Part shown: positions 23,204-29,457 of the stretch, piece after piece
Position numbering within the stretch: position 1 is the stretch's first letter
How the letters are laid out: every line of letters begins with the position of its first letter
DNA from: Methylobacterium persicinum
GTDB taxonomy: Bacteria > Pseudomonadota > Alphaproteobacteria > Rhizobiales > Beijerinckiaceae
Length of the DNA stretch: 33,211 nucleotides
Assembly: GCF_022179525.1 (NCBI RefSeq)
Contig: NZ_BPQX01000029.1
Coordinates: 1-33,211 of the forward strand
Reading direction: 5' to 3'
The notes under the pieces: model-generated
Told to the model about the DNA's origin: nothing
Databases searched by the model: none
The model's input: the letters and a program-made list of their open reading frames with translations, nothing else
Position numbers and translations under genes: made by a program

Positions 23204-23962
23204 TCAGGCGCCGGCCATCACGATGCGGGCGCCCGCCTCGGCGAGGCGCTGCCGCTGGTCCTGCGACGCGGCCGGATCGGTGACGAGGGTCCAGCGCCGG
23301 GGCAGGGGGGCCCAGGCCATCTGCTCGGCGCGGCCGAGCTTGCCCGCATTGGCCAGGACGATCGTCTCCTGCGACTGGGCCATCATCGCGGATTTGAGGG
23401 CGACCTGATCGAGGCTCGCCTCGCACAGGCCGCGTCCGGCCACCACGCCGTCCGCACTCGTCACGGTCCGGTCGGCGGTCATCCTCTGCAGCGCTTCGAT
23501 GGCGAGGGGCCCGACGGTGCCCATGCTCGTCGCCCTCAGGCTACCCCCGAGCACCACGAGGTCGATACCCGGCGCCCGGGCGAGGCAGGGCAGCAGGGCG
23601 AGGTTGTTCGTGATGATGCGCAGGCGTCGGCCGAGCAGGAGGCGCCCGAAGGCCGTCACGGTCGAGCCCGCATCCAGGATCAGCGTTTCGCCGTCCGAGA
23701 CCAGGGCCAGGGCGGCCCGGGCGATGGCCTGCTTCTGCGGGCCGTCGATCGCCAGCCTCTGGTCGAGGGTGGTCTCCGGCGGCCCCCCGGCGAGGATCGC
23801 CCCACCATAGGTCCGGCGCACCGCCTTGGTGCCGGAAAGGTGCTGGAGATCCCGCCGGACGGTGGAGGCGGAGACGCCGAACCGCCGGGCGAGATCGTCG
23901 ACGTCGATCTCACCGAGTTCGAGCGCCTCCAGCAGCCGCGCCCGGCGTTCCGTCCCGCGCAT
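23204..23962 (-). CDS. DeoR/GlpR-family transcriptional regulator
   Basis: The 252-residue regulator has the DeoR HTH (about 18-52: 'DVDDLARRFGVSASTVRRDLQHL', then 'AVRRTYGGA') and a C-terminal DeoRC sensor domain that binds phosphorylated sugars or acids. The sensor shows LDAGSTV (96-102), ITNN (117-120) and LGGS. It starts 59 bp after the pdxA2-like gene and is the last gene of the threonate operon. The operon promoter about 3.4 kb away carries three identical-form palindromes, so I infer autoregulation of the operon. In D-threonate clusters DeoR regulators are common. The inducer may be a phosphorylated C4 acid or DHAP. Confidence 0.9.
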   Translation of the reverse strand: MRGTERRARLLEALELGEIDVDDLARRFGVSASTVRRDLQHLSGTKAVRRTYGGAILAGGPPETTLDQRLAIDGPQKQAIARAALALVSDGETLILDAGSTVTAFGRLLLGRRLRIITNNLALLPCLARAPGIDLVVLGGSLRATSMGTVGPLAIEALQRMTADRTVTSADGVVAGRGLCEASLDQVALKSAMMAQSQETIVLANAGKLGRAEQMAWAPLPRRWTLVTDPAASQDQRQRLAEAGARIVMAGA

Positions 23963-24021
23963 CGCCGTGCTCGCTCGCCCTTCTCAGCGTCAGTGGGGCC
24001 GCCGATATGCCCGCGGCGGCG

Positions 24022-25023
24022 TCAGGCCGCCAGGGATTTCGGCGCCAGCTCCACAGCCTGCCGGAGCGCCTCGATGAGGCTGCGCTCGTCGGCGACGCCG
24101 GTGCCGGCGATGTCGAAGGCGGTCCCGTGATCGACGGAGGTGCGGATCACCGGCAGGCCGACGGTGATGTTCACCCCCGCCTCCAGGCCGAGCACCTTGA
24201 TCGGGCCGTGACCCTGATCGTGGTACATGGCCACCACCATGTCGTAGTCGCCCCGTCCGGCAAGGAAGAACAGCGTGTCGGCCGGCAGCGGGCCCCGGAC
24301 GTCCCAGCCCCGGGCCTGGCAGGCTTCGACGGCGGGGGTGATCTTCTCGGCTTCCTCGCCGTGGCCGAACAGGCCGTTCTCGCCGGCATGGGGGTTGATG
24401 GCGCAGACGCCGATCTTCGGGTTCGCGATGCCGGCCTTCACCAGCACGCCGTGCCCCCGGGTGATGACCCGCTCGACGAGGCCGGGCTCGATCCGCGCGA
24501 TCGCGTCGATCAGGCCGATATGGGTGGTGACGTGGATCACCCGGAGCTTGGGCGAGACCAGCATCATCGAGACTTCCGGCGTGCCGGTGAGGTGGGCGAG
24601 CATCTCGGTATGGCCGGGGAACTTGTGGCCGGCGGCGTGAAGCGCCTCCTTCGAGAGGGGCGCCGTGCAGATCCCCTGGGCCTGCCCCGCCTGCACGATC
24701 TCCACCGCCGCCGCGATGCAGCGATACGCCGTCTCCCCGGCGACGGGGGAGAGCTTCCCGAAGGGCAGGTCGTCGGGCACGCATTTCAGGTCGATGCACT
24801 GGACCGCACCGGTGCCGAACCGCGCCTCGTCCGCATGGGCCAGGGAATCGACCGTGATCGTGGACCCGACGATGGCGCCCGCCTGACGCAGGCGCCCGGC
24901 ATCGCCGACCACCAGCGGTTGGCAGATCGCGTGGACCTCGGGCCGGGCCAGGGCCTTCATGATGATCTCTGGCCCGATGCCAGCGGGGTCGCCCATGGTG
25001 ATGGCGATGGTCGGACGGGTCAT
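24022..25023 (-). CDS. pdxA2: PdxA2-type D-threonate 4-phosphate dehydrogenase
   Basis: The 333-residue protein is a PdxA-family metal- and NAD-dependent dehydrogenase: GDPAGIGPE (11-19), and metal ligands H168 (TTHIG), H212 (NPHAGE) and H268 (YHDQG), the same set as in E. coli PdxA. PdxA acts in pyridoxine synthesis on 4-phosphohydroxythreonine. PdxA2 members beside a DUF1537 kinase instead oxidise and decarboxylate D-threonate 4-phosphate (or D-erythronate 4-phosphate) to DHAP and CO2. The context here (kinase overlapping by 3 nt, C4-acid-type permease, DeoR regulator) supports the PdxA2 role. Vitamin B6 synthesis is less likely because pdxJ, ksgA and surA are absent. Confidence 0.88.
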   Translation of the reverse strand: MTRPTIAITMGDPAGIGPEIIMKALARPEVHAICQPLVVGDAGRLRQAGAIVGSTITVDSLAHADEARFGTGAVQCIDLKCVPDDLPFGKLSPVAGETAYRCIAAAVEIVQAGQAQGICTAPLSKEALHAAGHKFPGHTEMLAHLTGTPEVSMMLVSPKLRVIHVTTHIGLIDAIARIEPGLVERVITRGHGVLVKAGIANPKIGVCAINPHAGENGLFGHGEEAEKITPAVEACQARGWDVRGPLPADTLFFLAGRGDYDMVVAMYHDQGHGPIKVLGLEAGVNITVGLPVIRTSVDHGTAFDIAGTGVADERSLIEALRQAVELAPKSLAA

Positions 25024-26264
25024 GTCAGACTTCCTTCGGTTCGCACTTTGCGCAGCCGGTCACGGATACGCACGAGGCTGTCGGCATCGCCGAAGGCACC
25101 GGCCTTCGTGGCGATGGGGATCGAGAGGCGCCCCAGGGTGAGCCCGAGGGACACCCCCGGTTCGATCTCGTCGGCGAGCTGAATGCCCTGGACGGCGAAG
25201 CGCGTCAGCAGCGCCGCCGCGGTCTCGCCCCCGGTGGCCGCCAGGGCGCCGATCTGCAAGGCAACGGGGGCCAGCGCCTCCGCGAGGGCCTGCGCCAGCC
25301 GGGGGCCCAGGCTCATATCGGGGTCGTCCCCGATCACGATCTCGACCAGGGCGTCCTCCCCCCGGCCGAGCCGTTCGGCGAGGGCGGACGCCAGTTTCGC
25401 CCGGCCCGCCGCATCCGTGAGCAGCGTCTCCGGCGTGACCGGCAGATGCGCCACGGCGCCATCGGCGAGGAGGCGTCTCGCGCTTTCCCGCGACACCTGC
25501 GCGAGGGAGCCGACGACGAGGAGCGAGCCGCGCCCCTCCGGCGCGATCCGGACCGGTGCGAGGCCGGCCGACGGGTGGGCTGCGGCAAGGGCGTGGGCCA
25601 GCCCGGCGCTGCCAATGTAGAAGGCCTCCGGCGCCCCGGCGAGGGCCGCCTCGGCGATCCGGCGCAGATCCTCGTCGGTTTCGGCATCGCAGACGGCGAT
25701 CTCTCCAGGCCCGGCCCCGGCGCGGGCCAGGGCGTCGGCGAGACCGGCGCCGCGGACGGTGGCCAGGGGCAGGGTGCAGGATCCGATTCCCGCCGAGGCG
25801 AGGATCTCACCGAGATGGGCGCTGGCATAGGTATGGTCGCGCCGCCACACCTCCGCCTCCTCCAGCGGGCGACCGCCGACCTGCACCCGACCCTCCACCG
25901 TGGTGCGCCCGGTGCCCGGAAAGGCGGGGGCCAGCACGCCGAAGGCCCGCCCTGACCGGGCCCGGAGATGGGCGAGCGTCGCGGCCGTCTCGGCGGCGGG
26001 CTGGCCGCGCATCGTCGAGTCGATCTTCTTGAACAGCCGCCGACCCGCCCCGTGCCGCCGCCGCAGCACGGCCCCATGGCGCTGCGCCGCCGCCTCGGCC
26101 GACAGGCCCCGGCTGTCGGCGTCGTAGGACAGGACCGGGATCTCCTCGTCCTGGTCCGCCTCACCCCACAGCACCGCCGCGGCGCTGCCCCGGCGGCGGA
26201 AGGCGATCGCGCAGTCGGCGGCGCCGGTCAGGTCGTCGGCGAGGATGAGCCAGCGCGGATCCAT
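25020..26264 (-). CDS. dtnK: DUF1537 four-carbon acid sugar kinase (DtnK-like)
   Basis: The 414-residue protein starts with the DUF1537/OtnK motif LADDLTGAADC (8-18), which binds the acid substrate, and has the C-terminal nucleotide domain motif ATGGETA. Family members phosphorylate D-threonate (DtnK), L-threonate or D-erythronate (OtnK/LtnK) at C4. Pairing with a PdxA2-type dehydrogenase and no LtnD, OtnI or OtnC gene favours D-threonate as substrate. The gene begins 1 bp after the permease stop and overlaps the pdxA2 start, so the three are one translation unit. The gene symbol is assigned by context and not proven. Confidence 0.87.
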   Translation of the reverse strand: MDPRWLILADDLTGAADCAIAFRRRGSAAAVLWGEADQDEEIPVLSYDADSRGLSAEAAAQRHGAVLRRRHGAGRRLFKKIDSTMRGQPAAETAATLAHLRARSGRAFGVLAPAFPGTGRTTVEGRVQVGGRPLEEAEVWRRDHTYASAHLGEILASAGIGSCTLPLATVRGAGLADALARAGAGPGEIAVCDAETDEDLRRIAEAALAGAPEAFYIGSAGLAHALAAAHPSAGLAPVRIAPEGRGSLLVVGSLAQVSRESARRLLADGAVAHLPVTPETLLTDAAGRAKLASALAERLGRGEDALVEIVIGDDPDMSLGPRLAQALAEALAPVALQIGALAATGGETAAALLTRFAVQGIQLADEIEPGVSLGLTLGRLSIPIATKAGAFGDADSLVRIRDRLRKVRTEGSLT

Positions 26265-26265
26265 C

Positions 26266-27282
26266 TCAGGCCCGCCTCACCGGCGCGGGATCGGCGGCCG
26301 CGTCCACGGACGCCCCGGCGGGATCGGTCTCGCCGCGGCCGACAGCCTTGGCGGTCCAGGCGGTGACGATGGGCACCAGGATCGCCGTGACGACGACGCA
26401 GGCGGCGACGAGGATCGTGGCCGGGCCGGCGGCGTCGGCGTAGGCCGGGTTCGCCGCGGCGACGATCGCCGGCACGGCCGCGGCGTTGCCCGCCGTGGAG
26501 GCGGCGGCGACGCCGGCGACGCCGGTGCCCCCGGTCAGGCGGTCGGCGAGGAACAGCGGGATCCCCGTGAGGACCACGACCGCCACGCCCATCGCCAGAC
26601 CCAGGAGGCCCGCCTGCCACACCTTGGTCAGATCGAGGCCCGCCCCCAGGGCGAAGGCGAAGAACGGGATCATCACCGGGATCGCGCGGCTCAGGAAGGC
26701 GCGCATCTCACGGTCGAGGTTGCCGATGATCATGCCGACGACGAGCGGCAGGATGGCGCCCACCAGGGTCTGCCACGGGAAGGCCGAGAGGCCGGCGACG
26801 CCGAGCGTCACCATCGTGAGGAAGGGCCCGCTCTCCAGGGACATGACCGTATAGGCCCCGACATCGCGAGGACGCCCGTACTGGCCCATCAGGGCCATGT
26901 AGAGCCCCCCGTTCGTATCGTTCATGCTGGCGACGATGGCCAGGGTGGAGAGCCCCGCGAACATGCCCGCCGCGACGGGCGCCTCGCCCAGCACCCGCCC
27001 GAACACCAGCCCGAGGACCAGGGCGATGCCGATCTTCACGATAAGGAGCGTGCCGCCCTTCTTCACGATGTAGGGCGTCGCCCGGAAGTCGATGCTCGCG
27101 CCCATGCAGACGTAGAACACCGCCAGAATCGTCAGCGCCCCCGAGAACAGGGCGCCGGTGAAGGATCCGAAGAATTTCGGCGTACCGGGAAAGAAAGTGG
27201 CGATGAGCGCTCCCACGAGGAGCGGCACGACCATCATGCCACCGGGGACGCTTTCGATCGCGCGCTTGATCGGGATCTGCAT
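26266..27282 (-). CDS. KdgT-family 2-keto-3-deoxygluconate-type permease
   Basis: The 338-residue protein is strongly hydrophobic, with about ten transmembrane helices, and shows KdgT-family features such as '[22 protein letters not shown]' and the '[18 protein letters not shown]' loop. Known members import 2-keto-3-deoxygluconate by proton symport. Relatives in threonate/erythronate operons very likely carry the C4 sugar acid itself. It is the first gene of the operon and lies directly behind the palindrome-rich promoter. The Shine-Dalgarno GGGAGGA lies 7 nt before the ATG at 27282. The Ala/Gly-rich stretch after '[29 protein letters not shown]' is typical of the last third of the family. 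Confidence 0.92.
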   Translation of the reverse strand: MQIPIKRAIESVPGGMMVVPLLVGALIATFFPGTPKFFGSFTGALFSGALTILAVFYVCMGASIDFRATPYIVKKGGTLLIVKIGIALVLGLVFGRVLGEAPVAAGMFAGLSTLAIVASMNDTNGGLYMALMGQYGRPRDVGAYTVMSLESGPFLTMVTLGVAGLSAFPWQTLVGAILPLVVGMIIGNLDREMRAFLSRAIPVMIPFFAFALGAGLDLTKVWQAGLLGLAMGVAVVVLTGIPLFLADRLTGGTGVAGVAAASTAGNAAAVPAIVAAANPAYADAAGPATILVAACVVVTAILVPIVTAWTAKAVGRGETDPAGASVDAAADPAPVRRA

Positions 27283-27296
27283 TGTCGTTTCCTCCC

Positions 27297-27311
27297 TGCG
27301 CGTTTTGCGCA
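27297..27311. promoter_or_regulatory. Operator copy 1 (TGCGC-N5-GCGCA)
   Basis: TGCGC, five bases (GTTTT), GCGCA. It lies in the leader of the permease gene, just upstream of its Shine-Dalgarno, downstream of the proposed promoter. It is the same inverted repeat as at 27380 and 27410. It is probably a DeoR-type binding site and could block elongation or loop with the other copies. Confidence 0.7.
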
Positions 27312-27373
27312 GATTTTGCCTGGACTCGCCGATCCTTGCGGAGGACGGTCTGATTTTCCCACATAGTCTGGCG

Positions 27374-27403
27374 ATAATGTGCGCAAGTTGCGCACTGCGT
27401 CAA
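27374..27403 (-). promoter_or_regulatory. Proposed promoter of the threonate operon
   Basis: On the minus strand TTGACG (27403-27398) and CATTAT (27379-27374) are spaced by 18 nt, a fair sigma-70-type promoter. The spacer is almost filled by the second palindrome. Transcription would start near 27367 and reach the permease ATG at 27282 after a leader of about 85 nt. Confidence 0.55.
27379..27395. promoter_or_regulatory. Operator copy 2, within the promoter spacer
   Basis: A perfect 17-bp palindrome (GTGCGCAA-G-TTGCGCAC) containing TGCGC-N5-GCGCA at 27380-27394. It lies between the proposed -35 and -10 boxes, so a bound regulator would block RNA polymerase directly. Its centre is 83 bp from copy 1 and 30 bp from copy 3, close to whole helical turns, which puts the three sites on one DNA face. 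Confidence 0.75.
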
Positions 27404-27409
27404 CCTGTC

Positions 27410-27424
27410 TGCGCATTTCGCGCA
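27410..27424. promoter_or_regulatory. Operator copy 3 (TGCGC-N5-GCGCA)
   Basis: TGCGC, five bases (ATTTC), GCGCA, located just upstream of the proposed -35 box. It has the same half-sites and the same 5-bp spacing as the other two copies. It also lies about 120 bp upstream of the plus-strand gene at 27548 and might influence that gene. Confidence 0.7.
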
Positions 27425-27547
27425 AGGCAGCAGGGCACGCTTCCAGACGAGCCTTTCACGTTTCCGCCCGCGGAGGCCCTTGTATTCGACCGGGGCGGCA
27501 ACGACCTCCGGGCTGCGCCTGCGGTTGGGCGCTCTACGGAGAAGATC

Positions 27548-28033
27548 ATGCCGCACCACGACACCACCGCCCTTTCGGGCGTGATTCAGCACGTCTTCGC
27601 ACATCGCTTCACCCTCGACGCGGAGGGGCAGACCCATCTGGCCGATCTCGGTCCGAAGGGCGCGCAGGCCTTTCCCCTCGCACCCGGCCTCGCCGTGCGC
27701 CTGGAGGGCGAGCGACGCCCGTCCGAGATCAAGGTGACTTCGATCTCCGCCGAGGGCCGCGAGCCTGTCCGGATCGAGCACAAGAAGCCGAACCACGGAC
27801 CGGGGCACGCCCACCCGGACGTCCCGGCTGACCCGGCCCGCATCCGCGCGGCAGTTGCGGCGGAGGGGTGGACGCTCGAGGGCGAGCCACGCCAGAAGCC
27901 CAAGCATTTTGAGGTGCTGGCCCACCGGGGTGATGGTGGACCCACCGAGTTGCACGTCGATTTCGCGGGCAAGATCTACAAGCAGAAGCCCGCCGACTCC
28001 GCCAAATGGGCGGTGCTGGCCCCCTCGGCCTGA
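27548..28033 (+). CDS. Conserved hypothetical protein (161 aa)
   Basis: The soluble protein starts MPHHDTTALSGVIQHVFAHR and contains a charged middle part rich in Lys, His and Pro ('RIEHKKPNHGPGHAHPD', about 75-92). The C-terminal half, 'LEGEPRQKPKHFEVLAHRGDGGPTELHVDFAGKIYKQKP', looks like a compact beta fold. The His-rich stretch might bind metal, but nothing proves this. I know it only as a hypothetical family of Methylobacterium-like genomes. A ggaga Shine-Dalgarno lies about 5-9 nt before the ATG. It is divergent from the threonate operon and is followed by a strong hairpin. Confidence 0.7.
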   Translation: MPHHDTTALSGVIQHVFAHRFTLDAEGQTHLADLGPKGAQAFPLAPGLAVRLEGERRPSEIKVTSISAEGREPVRIEHKKPNHGPGHAHPDVPADPARIRAAVAAEGWTLEGEPRQKPKHFEVLAHRGDGGPTELHVDFAGKIYKQKPADSAKWAVLAPSA

Positions 28034-28037
28034 CGGC

Positions 28038-28071
28038 GGTTCCGGGGCTTCGTCTGGGCAGCCCCGGAACC
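28038..28071 (+). terminator. Hairpin after the 161-aa hypothetical gene
   Basis: A perfect 12-bp stem (GGTTCCGGGGCT at 28038-28049, AGCCCCGGAACC at 28060-28071) with a 10-nt loop begins 5 nt after the stop codon. No T-run follows, so it is an intrinsic terminator of the GC-rich, U-poor kind or an RNA-stabilising end. Confidence 0.65.
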
Positions 28072-28179
28072 CTCCCGGTATTCCCTTCGGCAACGGGGCG
28101 GATTGCATTTTGAATGCAGGGGGTTGAAGCTCCCCGCGCTTCGCCCCGTCGAAGGGCGGGCGCGAAGGAGACGTCATTC

Positions 28180-29235
28180 ATGAGCACCCGGCGCGATTTC
28201 TTAAATCTCACGGCGGCCGCGGCAGCGGCCGGGACCCTGGCAGGTCCTGCCAGGGCCCAGGCACCCGGTCAGGCACCGTCCCTTGCCCCGGCATCGGGGC
28301 CGGGCCACCCGATCCCGCCGTCGGGTGGGGATATGCTGCGCCTCGTCACCTTCGTGCCCGCGGCAGGGAAGGAGCCCCGTCTCGGCGCCGTGCGCGGGGA
28401 CGGACGGGTCGTGGACCTGTCCGGCATCGCGCTTCCGGGGGTCGATGCGGCGCGGATGGTGTCCCTGATCGAGGCGGGCCCGAAGGCCCTCGACGCCGTC
28501 CGCCGGGCGGTCGCCGCCGGGGACGGTCCGCAGGTCGAGACCGTCCGCCTCCTTGCCCCGATCCCGGCCCCCACCCGCAACGTCTACGCGGTCGGCTGGA
28601 ACTACCTCGAGCACTTCGCCGAAGGTCAGGCCGCCCGGGGGACGAACGTGGAGTACCCAGCCCATCCCGTGTTCTTCACCAAGGGCGTGAATACGGTGAA
28701 CGGCCCCTACGATCCGATTCCCTACGACCCGGAGGTTTCGACGGCCATCGACTGGGAGGTGGAACTCGCCATCGTCATCGGAGCGGAAGGGAAGAACATC
28801 AAGGAAGCCGACGCCATGAAGCATGTCTTCGGCTACAGCGTCATCAACGACACCACCGCCCGGGACATGCAGATCAAGCTGCACGGCGGCCAGTGGTTCA
28901 AGGGCAAGAGCCTGGACGGGCATGGGCCCATCGGCCCGTGGATCGTCCCCGCCTCCGACCTCGATCCCAATGACCTCCACCTCCTGACCCGCGTCAACGG
29001 CGTGGTGAAGCAGGATGCCTCCACAAAGCAAATGTACTTCAAGGTCCCCCGGATCATCGCCGAGCTGTCGCGGGGCCTCACCCTCGTGCCCGGCGACATC
29101 ATCGCCACCGGCACGCCGCCCGGCGTAGGCAATGGCCGCAAGCCGCCGGAATTCCTCAAGCCGGGCGATGTGATGGAGACGGAGATCGTCGGCCTCGGCA
29201 CCCTGCGCAACGTGATCCAGGCCGTCCCGGCCTGA
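28180..29235 (+). CDS. Fumarylacetoacetate hydrolase-family protein with Tat signal
   Basis: The 351-residue protein starts with a twin-arginine leader (MSTRRDFLNLTAAAAAAGTL, ending in ARAQA near 24-28) and a Pro/Gly-rich linker. A complete FAH domain follows (about 55-348). Metal ligands E193 and E195 (DWEVELA) and D224 (VINDTTARDMQ) are present, as are 'FKGKSLDGHGPIGPW' (240-254) and the GTPPGVG loop (311-317). Family members cleave C-C bonds in acylpyruvates or related keto acids, or hydrate/decarboxylate such compounds. Most are cytosolic, so export is unusual. The ATG at 28180 has an AAGGAG Shine-Dalgarno 8 nt upstream. The substrate is unknown. Confidence 0.88.
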   Translation: MSTRRDFLNLTAAAAAAGTLAGPARAQAPGQAPSLAPASGPGHPIPPSGGDMLRLVTFVPAAGKEPRLGAVRGDGRVVDLSGIALPGVDAARMVSLIEAGPKALDAVRRAVAAGDGPQVETVRLLAPIPAPTRNVYAVGWNYLEHFAEGQAARGTNVEYPAHPVFFTKGVNTVNGPYDPIPYDPEVSTAIDWEVELAIVIGAEGKNIKEADAMKHVFGYSVINDTTARDMQIKLHGGQWFKGKSLDGHGPIGPWIVPASDLDPNDLHLLTRVNGVVKQDASTKQMYFKVPRIIAELSRGLTLVPGDIIATGTPPGVGNGRKPPEFLKPGDVMETEIVGLGTLRNVIQAVPA

Positions 29236-29247
29236 GGATGCCGGATG

Positions 29248-29279
29248 CCGGGGGCCGTTCCGCGACGGGCGGTCCCCGG
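29248..29279 (+). terminator. Hairpin after the FAH-family gene
   Basis: Stem CCGGGGGCCG (29248-29257) and CGGTCCCCGG (29270-29279) with one G-T pair and a 12-nt loop, 13 nt after the stop codon. It lacks a T-run. It is a likely transcript end before the MHYT gene, which therefore needs its own promoter. Confidence 0.5.
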
Positions 29280-29457
29280 TCGTTCGCCGGACGATCGATC
29301 TTAACTCAGGCTAGACTCGTGGGAGTCGAAAGCATCGCGGCCGTATGCTTCAACTTGTCTCAGCATCCGGTCGAGCATAGCGCCACGCGCGGAAGAAAAG
29401 TTTAATTCTTGCAACCTACGGTGAAGGTGGGGCCTCATATAAAACGATAGTCGACTG

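Noticed and set aside
24022-25023. Pyridoxine-biosynthesis PdxA
   Set aside because: Context with a DUF1537 kinase, sugar-acid permease and DeoR regulator fits PdxA2 in sugar-acid catabolism better than vitamin B6 synthesis.
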